The position numbers and the translations under genes are program-made. From positions 49,260 to 113,259 of the forward strand of contig JAEUWP010000136.1 in assembly GCA_018524725.1 (NCBI GenBank): a DNA stretch of 64,000 bases, written 5' to 3'. The notes beneath the pieces are model-generated. The model was not told where the DNA came from. It ran no database searches and worked only from the letters and a program-made list of their open reading frames with translations. Below, piece after piece: positions 12,199-23,400 of the stretch (the stretch's first letter is position 1; each line of letters opens with the position of its first letter). This DNA is from Podaxis mareebaensis (Eukaryota > Basidiomycota > Agaricomycetes > Agaricales > Agaricaceae).

Positions 12199-13820
12199 AT
12201 GCCTCATAATTCGACGGGACTGCATCCAGACGTGACTTCGCCGCGGAATTACCTTTGGGGGGTGGCTGTGCGTATGATTTTAATCGGAGTCAAATCGAAA
12301 CAGTTTGTCAACCGAAATCTTATTTCCAACCCCAGCGTCGTCTTTCCAATCCTTCGTGGGGGGACGATGAAGGAATCAGACCGGTGGCTATTCAACTATC
12401 GCACCATCCCCTTGAACGAGCCCGATTCCGACTCTTCTGACGACGACTCCAAAAAGCAGATAGCATCTGAAGAATCCCAGTTATGGTCTGAACTTGATAT
12501 CTCCTCCCGGAGTGACGCAGCGGTCTACAAGCCAAATCCATTTTCTATCGCAAAAATAAATGCCGCTTCACGTTCGCGAGCAATACAAACGCAATCAAAC
12601 ATTATTGTGGGGAAGTCGCTGCCACCACTCGGGAAGGCTAGAACCATTGAACAGCTGTTCAACGAGATACAGCAGAAAAAGCCGAAGGACCATGTAGCAA
12701 AGACTGCTTCACACGGAGGGGGCTCAGCGTCTCGTAATAAGCCGTCTCCTCCCATTTTAACTTCCCAGACTAGGTTACCTTTGCCAGCGCGAGACTCGGC
12801 TACCCGCCCAGAATTTGCATCTCCCAAACACACCTCTCACGCGCATACATCGACTAAATGCTCTAGCTTGACCACCGATCCTGACAAGACTCTTGGGCAA
12901 CTCAAGAAGACTCCTTCCACCCTAATCTCCCCTCAGCAAAGACGTCTCCGCCACCTGCCCGCGCGTGCTTCAGTCACTCCCTCGCTTGTGGAATCGCGAG
13001 TCGACTGGGAGTTGCAGACTTCGTCTAGTTCCCGCCAAGCAGAGACCAAGCTGAATCCCACGACTGCCCGAGGCCATTCTGTCTTGTTCATCTCGAAACG
13101 TTCTGGCAACACCGCGCCGTGCAACGTTAGGACTCCTGGAAGGGGCGATGCACTCGCCATGAACTCTGCTATTCAGAAATCGGCACTCAGTCGTCATGTC
13201 ATGACCTCTCAAAATAACCCGGGGCGGCCTTCAGTCAACCGACCACCATTGCGCAATCTTCCGACGTATACGCCCACACTGACGTCTCAAACACCCAAAT
13301 GTTATGACTTTATGCCAAACTCGGATGAATCGTGGTCGACTCTCCCGCCCCCGAAGAAGAAACTCAAACCAAGGTTTCTTGTTATAACACCAATATACAC
13401 TTCAACTGACAACCTTTGTTCTCTCTTGAAAGCACCCAGCATATACCCAAGAACAGGAATAGTGGTCCATTCCGCATTCCCAATCTTCAAGCCAACAGCA
13501 CCATTCATAAATCCGGGATGAGCGCCACGTCTTCTTCGAGGGTCATCACATTCCTGCCTACCCCGTTGGTTCTCCCATGTGAGAAGGAGGAACTGGAACA
13601 GGCCGAGGACGATAATCAACAGTTTTCATCGCCCAAGACATCTCCATGCTCTGAGCGTTTCTTCCCGTTTGGTGACGACGCCGACGTCTTGGTGAATCAC
13701 TCCTCGTCTCCCCCTACTTCCGATCCTGTTCAGACCGACAGTGACATCCAAGCTCAATGGGACTATCGTAACATTCGGGAACAGTATTTAAGAGCCGTTG
13801 AGAACGTTGGGGAGGTTTGA
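12199..13820 (+). CDS. Hypothetical disordered Ser/Pro-rich protein
   Basis: Not recognised. A long first exon is open from 12199; the more likely start is the Met at 12367 (MKESDRWLFNYRTIPLNEPD), because the codons before it look less protein-like. An acidic patch follows (DSDSSDDDSKKQ), then a long Ser/Pro/Thr/Arg-rich, low-hydrophobicity stretch with basic clusters such as PPPKKKLKP, a possible nuclear localisation signal. An intron of about 57 nt (AAG|GTTTCTTG to GAAAG|CACC, 13374-13430) joins it to a last exon starting TQHIPKNRNSGPF and ending with a short helical segment QWDYRNIREQYLRAVENVG. No membrane helix or signal peptide. It lies 273 bp past kinase A on the same strand. Function unknown; a nuclear or chromatin role would be a guess from composition. 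Confidence 0.6.
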
Positions 13821-14264
13821 TTGATTTCATTATGTATGGAGGCTGCAATCTCAAAACCCTTTTCTTACTAGTAGCACAGGAGGCACAAACAACTTATATG
13901 GGATCTCCTCGAGCTGCCCAGCTGCTGTTACGTCCATTGCGAGGATAATAAGCCGGCCAGTACCGTTAGGATTGTTCGATGGCCTTTGATCCTGTAGCAG
14001 CCTTATTGCACCAGATTTACCGTTTTCACAGTGTCTTTGATGATAGGGCTCAGTCAGCGTAATTTCGGTCGCCATGGTTAAGCTCTGAACCTAGGTACGA
14101 TACACAAGGTCGGGCTGTCGCCCCGTTATAGTTCGGAATCGACCTCATGGCTCAAGAAATCCCCCTTTTCACTTGCAAGGCGTCGCTCCGACGCCAGGGT
14201 GACGTCTAAGAGGAGATCATAGTTTGAGATTTTGTACAAATGAAGTTGGTACGGAATGTGGTCC
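13821..14264. other. Intergenic, nothing firm
   Basis: A minus-strand frame of 74 codons (13851-14075) starts MATEITLTEPYHQR, but I recognise nothing in it and see no partner exon. From about 14265 the sequence becomes the left arm of NACHT copy 1. Confidence 0.4.
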
Positions 14265-14325
14265 AGCACAACCGCATAGTGATGGTACCTTGATGTTGGT
14301 TCAATTCGACACTAATACTATACTA

Positions 14326-15530
14326 CAGTCACCTCTCTCTTAACCCATAGCCCTCGGCGGAAGGGTCGAGCTATGGGTTATGACAGAGTATGGGTTATCA
14401 AAGAGGTCGGTTTTTAGCGCCAAATAAATTCATTAAAAATCGAAAAAAATCATTTCCGTGCTATACTACGCAAAAGACTTCTATAAGCAAAGAGACAAGG
14501 CATAACTTGTATACTATATGGCTTTCCGGGGAAAATAGTCAAGGATACGAGTATCCTTTAGGTTTTCTATCTCCTCCAGACGAAGTTGACGGTTGAACGT
14601 CGCCAAAGTCTGTTCCATTGACCTTGAGAATGAGTGGTTTGTGGTGGAGCGATACCCATTGATGAGCATAGAGGCCTTGAGTAAGCATTGACGGCTTGCG
14701 ACAGTGACTGGTTCCAAGGAGTCATCATCGACATCATCATCGTCACCATTAATTTCGCTGTCTGTGCAAGTGTTGCATTTATGCGCTTCAGATTTGATTT
14801 TGCTTTGGTCTTTGAGTTATTTGGTTGACCTTCGACAGCAGCACCATCATTTCCGGGGCCTGGAAGAGTAGTTATTTTAAATAGAATCCACTGAACTTTA
14901 TTCACACATGTTTCCGCTTCTTGCCCACTGTCATAGGCAAGTCACCTGCAGCCTCCCGCAACTTCTTTACTGTGAGTTGCTGCACTTCATTGAGGGTATC
15001 AACTTGCTTCGTTAGAGACTCCTTGAACAGAGCAACAATGCGAGTTTCTTCCACAAGGTTGCCCTCATTATCGAGCCATTCTTCATCTGCGGTTGTAATT
15101 TTTTCGCCTCTGGACAACCGGGACTCGAGGGCAGTCTTCCGAGCTGATACCTGGCGTTTAAGAACACGCAGGCCCTTTTCCAATGTCTCAAGAAGGGTGG
15201 CTGGCTTGGGTGGCATGAGGTAGGCAGTCGCAAAAAAACACTCTGACACATTTTTTTCTTTCTTTTGGCTGCTCAGTACCATTGTTGACGTATGAGACTT
15301 GCTGTGTTGGATGTGAAGATCGCGCTATTGGTCATATTTTGATATAAATCTATTGTATTATGTCATGGGCGCTATGGTTTTTTGGCCCGGATGACTTATG
15401 GGTTATGGTGTATGGTAAAATTATGGGTTATGGGCGTGGAACCCCTGCGTACCAACTCGGTGGAAGGAAAAAGCTATGGGTTACTGGAGAGTATGGGTTA
15501 TTAGAGATATGGGTTAAGAGAGAGGTTGAC
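14326..15530. mobile_element. TIR element 1 (TA-flanked, non-autonomous)
   Basis: The left end reads TA then CAGTCACCTCTCTCTTAACC. The reverse complement of the right end reads TAGTCAACCTCTCTCTTAAC, so the two form terminal inverted repeats of about 25 bp flanked by TA, as expected for Tc1/mariner/pogo-type DNA transposons. Subterminal copies of TATGGGTTA occur three or more times at the right and twice at the left. Inside, minus-strand frames at 14902-15282 and 14514-14717 encode a Lys-rich helical protein (LLETLEKGLRVLKRQVSARK ending GKKRKH) and a tail ending RILDYFPRKAI. I see no DDE catalytic core, so it looks like an internally deleted copy. Family assignment is inferred from TIR length and TA duplication only. 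Confidence 0.65.
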
Positions 15531-15536
15531 TATATA

Positions 15537-16440
15537 CCACCCCACCGTTTCGGTGCACCCGGGGGTTTCGGTGTTTTATAGATATCATCTCACACTCTCA
15601 AGATTTCGGCCTACTATTTTTCACAGCACCTAAGAACGCCATTCCTGACATCCTCCATTTTTTTCGAAAATTATAACTGAAGTAGAACGAGAATCAGTTT
15701 TGAGCCCATTGTCACGCCTTGCCAGACAATGCCGAGGCGGAGTATGAATACAATGATCCCATCATACGTTGCATTGCATCACTTTGTCCCCCAAATTAGC
15801 CAGCCCATTTCACCTGTGTCGCTTACCATGTCAATCGCATAAACATTTATCATGCAAAAGCGTGCTCATGAGGACCAGTAATATGAAGGTCGTATACAGA
15901 AAGCTATTCAGAGCTTGAACAACAACACCTATACGACAGCTGCTGCTGCTGCACGTACATTTATGGTAAGTGTCATGTTGCATCTCACTGATAATGGCAC
16001 AAATTCGACACTACTCGAGCGCATCCAGGATTATTTGAAGGAGCATGAAGTAGAACTCCGGGATAATCCGTGATTTTGTGGCCTATTCCGTTGGTCCAAG
16101 GAAAAGAGTGCCGCAACATTGGGTTCAGGTGTAACAGGCACCTATCCTCGAGAACCAGTTGTTGATCTTCCACTGCAACTGCCAAACTACGATCCAAGTT
16201 TCATTCATCATGCTGGTCAATATGCCGTGCCCGTGGTATTTCCGGTATCTATTGACTCGGGACCATATGCAGGACCCTCTTATGTGAACGATCAAGCAGA
16301 CCATCCTTCACGGTTTTATTAGAATCATCTACTTAGGTTACTTATGTACCGTGTTGTTATTCCATCAGATGGCAGCCTTCGGCATGTGTGACAAAACTGT
16401 GACCACCGAAACCCCTGGGCGCACCGAAACGGTGGGGTGG
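15537..16440. mobile_element. TIR element 2 (about 0.9 kb MITE-like)
   Basis: The left end CCACCCCACCGTTTCGGTGC and its continuation (37 nt in all) recur inverted at the right end (16404-16440) with two mismatches. TA dinucleotides flank both ends (15535-15536 and 16441-16442). The internal 830 bases contain no convincing coding frame, so this is a non-autonomous element mobilised in trans. It abuts element 1 within a few bases, and both sit inside NACHT copy 1. Confidence 0.7.
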
Positions 16441-17328
16441 TATAGTACAGACTCCCCCGTCAGGGTCTGAACCAGCGAGTCCGGAATGATCAACCCTCCA
16501 GCACGACTCCACTGGCAATTCCCGCTCCGCTAATCTTGCCTCGAGATGATGATCCCGTTCGCTGAATATTGCCCACCGAAACCCAAGCAGTCCTGCAGAC
16601 TCTAGAATGATCTTAATGATTTCGCATCGAGTTTGCACGTCCTTGCATTCCTCAATCCCCTCCACAATCACTACTCTCCGGAGCCCTAGGTCAACACCTT
16701 GAGCCAGAAGCTCCTGGAATGGTGCGGCAATGAGCTCTTGAAACTGGAACTTTAGCGACTTCGGAACCAGGGCCGGATTCTGGCGAAGTTTGGCATCCAA
16801 CAAAGTGGCATAAGAGGGAAAATGAGTGGCGAATTGGGAAGCGAGTGTGATGAAAAATCGTCGAGGATCGTCTATCCCATGAGACCGAGAGGAAAAGAAT
16901 GTTGCAGCCAATTGCTCCCCCAGCTTCTCCACACACATCTAAGCCAACGTCGACTTCGGTCCGTTCAGACACACCACCGAAGGCGGCAGACCACCTGACG
17001 AGCCCACGCAATGAGTTCATCGGCAAAATCTTCATGCCGTGTCTTCAGGATGGAATAGAGAATGGATTCACAAACTGCGAAATCATGCGCGGCATCGGGA
17101 AGCGAGGCATCAGGAAGAATTTAAAGCCCTTTGTGATCGTTATCTATTAGATAGAGATAGGAATCTTTAACAACGATGTTGCTGGCGTTCGAAAGGATCA
17201 TCATTAGAAGAGGTCAAGCTACAATCAGGGTGGGTTTGGATGATGAGTGCTACATTCTGAGAGGGTTGGCGACTCGGAATGGTGCTCAATGTTGTTGAAA
17301 CTTAACGAGGCTTGCTCACGCCAAGAGG

Positions 17329-17379
17329 TTCTCCAAGCTCCGCAACGGCCAACCTATCCATTGGACATGCGTGTGATAC
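17329..17379 (-). pseudogene. Scrap of SET/MYND gene
   Basis: About 50 bases, including TCCAAGCTCCGCAAC, match the antisense of the intact SET/MYND gene near 25127-25175 (codons for AVAELGKLLS). The scrap lies just past the 5' end of NACHT copy 1, mirroring the larger SET fragment next to NACHT copy 2. It is too short to place alone; the shared position strengthens the call. Confidence 0.45.
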
Positions 17380-18026
17380 ACCCGATCACCACTGTAAGCC
17401 CAGAACATCGGGGGTGGATCATGTTTTCGGACGACACTATTTCTGTCATCATAAGGATACAGCAGATACAAAATAAGATCCACAATCACCATGGCTGCAC
17501 CCCTTCAATTAGACCAGCAGTTTGGGACTCTCAGATGAGCTCCTCATGTGGGCGTCACAGTAGACCTACATAGTAATGGTGAGGAAACAGCTGAGAGTGG
17601 GGCGTCAGTGGGAAGGAAAGGTCAGGGTATGTCCTTAGTACGACAGCAGTCCCTGTGGTTCCGAAGCCATTCCGCGTGTGGAACCAATTCACCGGACACG
17701 CACATCCGGAAAATGTGTTGTCTCCTTTCCGTCTCAAAGCACGTGGCCTTAATTGGCCATTTGAGGGAACACGTCAAACTCACGTTAATTCAACAAGTAG
17801 CTCCACCGGACCTAGAATCTCTCTGATGGGGGACAATGAGGCAATGAGGCTAAGTTGGTGGTGGGCTCGTTGACCATACTTGGTCCAGAACAAGACGTTG
17901 CCTATATGAGATCCTACAGGTACGGAAGTCCAGGAGGTCGTGGTCTAACTTTCATCATCAACTAGTCTTATATGGCTTATATCTGGGTCTTGGGACGTGA
18001 TTCCATCACCATCATGCTTCTCTATT
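17380..18026. other. Intergenic, nothing recognised
   Basis: Short unrelated frames on both strands, with no motif, no splice-linked coding and no tandem repeat. A poly-A run lies just to the right, near 18065. Confidence 0.5.
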
Positions 18027-19007
18027 TCAGCCTTGACAAGAGCAATGTGGAGTGCCAACATTTAAAAAAAAAAAAGCTGTGCTAGCAACTATTTTTGTGC
18101 CGTACGTGATGATAGTCGGATGCAACCGAATAGTGATGATACCTTGACGTTGGTTCAACTCGGCGCTAAGATAGACTCGGTCTGAGCTTCCGAGCCCGGA
18201 ATGATCAACCCTCCAGCATGACTCCATTGGTAATCCCCGCTCCGCTAATTTTGCCTCGAGCTGATGATCCCGTTCGCTGAATATTGCCCACCGAAACCCA
18301 AGCAGTCCCGCAGACTCCAGAATAATGCGCATAATTTCGCATCTAGCTTCCACGTCTTCACATTCCCCAATCCCCTCCACGATCACTACTCTCCGAAGCC
18401 GAAGCCCAGGGTCAACACCTTGAGCCAGAAGCTCCTGGAATGGTGCAGCAATGAGCTCTTGAAATTGGACCTTCAGCGACTTCGAAACCAAGGCCGGATT
18501 CCGGCGAAGTTTGGCATCCAACAAAGCGGCATAAGAGGGAAAGTGAGTGACAAATTGGGAAGCGAGCGTGGTGAAAAATCGCCGGGGATCGTCTATCCCG
18601 TGAGCCCGAGAGAAAAAGAATGTTGCAGCCAATTGCTCCCCCAGCTTCTCCGCACACATCTGAGCCAACGTCGACTTTGGTCCACTCAGGTACATCACCG
18701 AGAACGACGTATCCGCTTGACGGATCCATGAAATGAATTCATCCACAAAATCTTCGTACTGCGTCTTCGGGATGGAATATAGAATGGATTCACGAGCTGC
18801 AGAATCGTGTGCAGCATCCGGAAGCGAGGCATCATGAAGGATTCCGAGCCCTTTGTATTTGTCAATACCTGCAACATACTTATGTCTGAGAAGGACACTC
18901 TTACCCCCTCCTTCAGCTACATTATGCTCTACTAGGTGGCAGTTGCTAAGGACGAAATTGCTGGCATTCGGGAGGATCGCCATTAGAAGAGGCCAAGGTA
19001 CAAGCAA
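18027..19007 (-). pseudogene. NACHT-like copy 2, open frame with dead nucleotide-binding motifs
   Basis: An uninterrupted frame of 326 codons resembles the N-terminal half of a fungal NACHT protein. It contains PDAAHDSAARE (the linker before NACHT in this family), MYLSGPKSTLAQMCAEKLGE, GIDDPRRFFTTLASQFVTHF, LIAAPFQELLAQGVDPG, RRVVIVEGIGEC, GLLGFRWAIFSERDHQLEAK and SCWRVDHSG. The Walker A, normally GxxGxGKS as in copy 3 (GAAGVGKS), is shortened to GPKS; the Walker B reads VEGIGEC instead of VDGLDEC. The helical regions after NACHT are missing and the last 50 codons look like read-through. It could be a decaying gene or an expressed NACHT fragment that does not bind ATP; the former is the default. 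Confidence 0.6.
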
Positions 19008-19339
19008 GAAGGGGTTTGGATGGTGAGTGCTATGTTCTGAGAGGGTTGGCGAATGGTGCTCAATGCTGTTGGAAGGCTGTTACCAATGCTATTAAGCTAG
19101 TCAGCCCCATCACGCCAGCGTTTGGTTTTGGCGCCTGCGCCCAAACGCCATGGATGGCGTGTCCTTTTCCTGGATCGCTCAAGATGTTTACAAATTCCTT
19201 GATGGGCAGGAGAATTAACGGAAGACAGATAACACTTGGCGGTTGCCATCACCCGCAAAACTCGATCTGGAAGCCCCTCCCAACGAGAACCGTGAACACC
19301 CCTGGGAACTGAGTTTTTTGTCCAAGTTACTTGAATTCA

Positions 19340-19975
19340 TTGCAAGCAGAAAGCAAACAAGGCGTCCATGCAAATTTGACGGTGGGTAAAGGTGCCATTG
19401 AAGTGCATGTAAATACAAAGTCCAATTACTTCCAGTCCGTCGCCTCCGACATGTCAGCCATCGTGCTCCTAGTCCCCTTCTTCCAATCACGCAATTCTGT
19501 TTCAATAGAGAATCAATGTAGGAGAACGAACCTGATAATTGAACTCTGGCCACCTTTTCGAGCGCTTCTTAACCTATCCGAATGAGATCCAACTGCGTGT
19601 CCGTATTTTTCACGATGGCCTTAGACTTGGCGCAACGAGAAAACCCGCTCTCCGTTGAGATACAGTGTGAACAAGATTAAGGAACCAGGCATTCGAGAAA
19701 ATTCGTGTTGGTAACTAGCAAACCCCACGACATTTCTTCGGACAGTACATCTCTCCTCGTGGATCAACGTTGATCACCAACGTATGTTCCTCCTTCACGA
19801 GGTACAGTAAACAACTGATGATCGCAAGCAAAATGACATGTTTCTTTCGGCACTTCCTGCCGCTCATGTTGGGAAGTATCAAATCTATATAAGAAATTAC
19901 AACCTGAAGTTTGCGAGTTAAATGTAACATGGAGGGGGAAGATGATGAGATCAACCTCGTCTTTCCGGCGCCAAA
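19340..19975 (-). pseudogene. Internally deleted copy of SET/MYND gene
   Basis: Bases 19348-19480 match the 3' end of the intact SET/MYND gene (24715-24830, antisense of the final exon). Bases 19525-19975 match 25510-25970, covering the Cys-rich post-SET region (compare CACGACATTTCTTCGGACAG with the intact CACCACATTTCTTCGGGCAG). About 0.7 kb between these two blocks, encoding most of the C-terminal helical region, is deleted. Frames are broken by several small changes. The 5' half of the gene, with MYND and the main SET motifs, is absent. It lies upstream of NACHT copy 2 on the same strand. Confidence 0.8.
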
Positions 19976-20430
19976 TCCCGGCGTTGATTTGAACTAGGCA
20001 TATCCTCTCAGGACGAAGCCGTGGTATTCATACCAGGCTCGTTCTCTGTTACGTGATCAAAACTGTTGCTTTCTCGTGGACGATTTTGATACTACCAAAG
20101 CTTGCTGTGATAAAATCATCGCCATCACCCAAGAAAGCTGGAATCGTAGAAAGAGTTAGCAGGATGCAGCCGAAGGGCCGCGAACTAAGCAGGCGCCACA
20201 AATATCACCAGCAGCCAGGTCAGGTGAAGCTTCAACCCCCCATAAGAAGCCGCGTCCCTTAACATTCAACAGCAGCTCAGCCCCATTTGCGCACCATACA
20301 CATGATTCCGAGGCGTGTGAACTGATGAATTCACAGCCTCCGAATGACTGACGTGGAACTTACCACAGAGCAAGCCATTGGTGGCAATAAACACAGTTAA
20401 CAGCAATGGTAGCCAGTGGGCATTTGATTA

Positions 20431-23400
20431 TTGAGATCCTATGTAGTCGGGACCCCTGCAAGCCCTACAATCGAGTCTGGCGTGTTCATCTCCCCCTCAC
20501 ACTTGAGTGACTGCATGGGTAGCTCTCGCCTGCACCTTCGAGCTGTCGTCTCAAACATCTCGGCCAAGTTTCCCTCTAGATTTAAACATGCCACAAGAAA
20601 CCAATCATCTGATTGCGAAACACCGAATTGTTCCAACGACTGTGAGAATGAGAACGAACCTGTACAACACGGGTCGGATTTTGAAGTAAATATGGTGAGC
20701 GTCACTATCTCCCTGCGTTGCGCTTTAAAGCACCCAAACACACCAGTTTCAGGCATTACCTGTACATGGAATACGCCTGGGTCCGTTGCACAATTCCGAT
20801 TCCCGTGATGTAGCTGTTGAACACGATCTCCAGCTACCAAGGGAGATTGTTGCAGATGCAGTACACGTCACCCTTGGACCAAACTCTTACACGAAATATA
20901 TATACGACACGGAGACGGACTGTTCTCTTGGTGATATATGCTTCGCATCTCATGAATCACTGCAAGAGGTGATTTCAAGCGTCCGCACCAAGGCACCGCT
21001 TAAATGGGTATGTAATTTCAATGGTAGCCTCAAGCATTGAGTCCTGATCATACTTATTAGAAGGATCGCCAAAATATCCGATATGCATGTAGCTTCAGCT
21101 CATTGGTAAGAGTAGAAGGCAATGATGTGGCGGAAGTGGTTCCGAAGCCCTGGAAATCAGATATTGACGATGTAGGTCATCGCCAACTGAGTTCTTGGGC
21201 ATAGCTCATCCATAATCAGACAGCGGGAAACCCATTCAGCTACCCCGATACACCAAGCTCCAATTGGATTGATTTGAATGATTCCCTCGAAGCAATGATT
21301 GAATTGCAATATCCTCCTGTTAACACACCTGATTGGGTTGAGCTGACAGCGCAGGCTCATAACGTCCGTCACAACCCTTCTTTTCAAACCTCGTTGCCTG
21401 GGTCGCCATATCCCAGCTCTATTTGTATTGCGGATGCCCAGTTTAACTCGCGGGTCTCCCGAACACATAACTGTGCCTCGTCAATTGCCTGCTCCGGAGA
21501 GTCTGTTGATTTGGACTTGGTTGATGGCTCAGGATCAATGCTCTCAGAGGTTGCTAGTTCTGTGGATACAGATGAATTGATTGAAGAATTAGAGCCAGTT
21601 GCTGGTGAATGGAAGGAGATGGAGGAGATGCTCGAAGACATGTTATTTGACAGCTTGAAGTCCTTACCCCTGTCTGCATTGCCCCTCCAAGCCCCAGTGC
21701 GCTTTTTGTTCCCCCTCGCAATCTGCTAGCTCATGTCATGGGTGTCGGATAGGAATTTGAACCTGAACTCATGGCTTCCCTGTGCCTACCCTCGATTTCT
21801 CCTTTGGCTTCCCGATCTTCCAGTGGTGGTGGAGGCATTGCAAGAAATAATTTGGATTCTATGCATATTGCTGTTCCTCGCCGTCATCTGCCACTTGTAA
21901 ACAGCAGGGTACGCATGAAGCCCAGATTCTCAGAAATTCAGTGCCTGATTTTTTTTCCAAAGGCATCTCACACTGACCCCTCGGAACGTCCGCCATCATA
22001 CGCACTGTCTCCCGGTGATCCCTTTTCTCTTTGTGACGCACCGCCGCCATTCCCTTGTCAGGTCACAGATATTGTGGACCTCATACGAATGGCGGCCACT
22101 TTGCTCCATCAGGAGACACAACCCATTATCACCCGGGAAGTCTCAGAGGGTCGTCCTCCACCATTGGAGGCACTCACATTTACACGCCTGGCGAAGCTTC
22201 ATCACCTCATCCACTCTTGGCCCAATGACACACTCTCGGCAATGGATGGCATTGATGCATTCAGATTTTCTCTTGACGATGGAACTCTCCTCTGCAAGTG
22301 AGAAACGTTCTTTAGGACTTCAAAAATGGACTATACTCAGATCAATTCTATTGCACGATTTAGGTTCATTGCGTCATTGTTGCCTTCGAGTATTACCCCT
22401 CCTATTTATGATTCCAGTGCAAAGCGAGAAAATATCAGGAAATTCACTGAAGCATATGAATCATTCAACCTCCCGAGAACAGACACACTACGGCAGTGTG
22501 ATGTCAATGAACTTACCCTCGAGGAACTTGCGGCCTATGCTAGAGCAATAGTTTCAATCCATGGCCAATGTGGAGTATTACCTAACTCACAGCACCGTCG
22601 CCCTGGCCTCCAGGTCTCCAAGATCGACAGGTCGGTAATGCCCGTTGTGGATGGGGCCGTGCACGTCTCTGGGAGAGACACTACTAGCAATTCAGCCCCA
22701 TGTACACTGGATGTCAACCCTCAACTAACCCAGGAAGCACTGCAGATGGATTGTCCTCCTGTCTGTGTTGACCTACAGCCCATTGCGGATGAACATATTC
22801 TCCAAAGACCACCTAGCCCAGCCCTCCTCACCAACTTTGATACTCCACAACTTCCGGAAGATGAGATGCTTCTATATCAGCAGCTGATTTCGGTTATTCA
22901 CAATGAGAAGAAATTTCTTCAGCTGATACTAAATGGAAAGGCAGAAATACAGGGTTTCCTCGACTTACTTCAGCATGTGAGCAAGGTCTGATTTTTGAAG
23001 AGTTGGACGCACTAATTCCTTCCCTTCCAGCTTTTAAGTTTTCCTCAGATCATTGATCATGTCCGAAGCCAACTGTTGTCCGTCATGGTCCGAGTATCGA
23101 CAGCGTTCAGCATTTACCCTAGGTCCTTCATGCTCACCGATGATCCTCAAATTGACAAGGAGCCCGTGGCCTGCGGGAGTTATTCAAATATTCTGCGGGG
23201 ATACGTTCAGGAGCAATGCATTTGCGTTAAAGTGGTCAGGCTGTACCGCCAGACCCCGAAGGGTGACATCTACCTAAAGGTGTGTGATCAACAGGCATAT
23301 ATGTAATTCAAGTCGTGGCCAACTCTGGACACCATCCAGTCATTTATGAGGGAAATTGTCATGTGGGGACAACTACAGCATCAAAACATTCTCCCCTTTT

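Larger units (their letters stand above)
14265..17310 (-). pseudogene. NACHT-type NTPase copy 1, interrupted by two mobile elements
   Basis: Remains of a NACHT (STAND NTPase) gene. Bases 16444-17310 are homologous to copy 2 at 18180-19070 in the same orientation. Coding pieces include KLGEQLAATFF, GIDDPRRFFITLASQFATHF, LIAAPFQELLAQGVD and GLLGFRWAIFSERDHHLEAR. A TAG stop falls just after the degenerate GPKSTLA nucleotide-binding loop (about 16935). The homology to copy 2 resumes at 14265-14320 (compare GTTGGTTCAATTCG here with GTTGGTTCAACTCG near 18150), so the 2.1 kb between is inserted DNA. The Walker A glycine run is missing, as in copy 2, so that change predates the duplication. The wreck cannot make a full protein. 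Confidence 0.75.

Noticed and set aside
18264..18731. 155-codon plus-strand frame inside NACHT copy 2
   Set aside because: The minus frame has clear NACHT homology with two other copies in the window; the plus frame has none.
20786..21040. Short separate gene starting at 20786
   Set aside because: The segment is an internal exon: the upstream exon ends at a GTGAGC donor in the right phase and continues into this frame.
21771..22301. Independent start of kinase B at the Met at 21771
   Set aside because: A typical 56-nt intron joins the upstream exons in frame; kept only as an alternative in the annotation.
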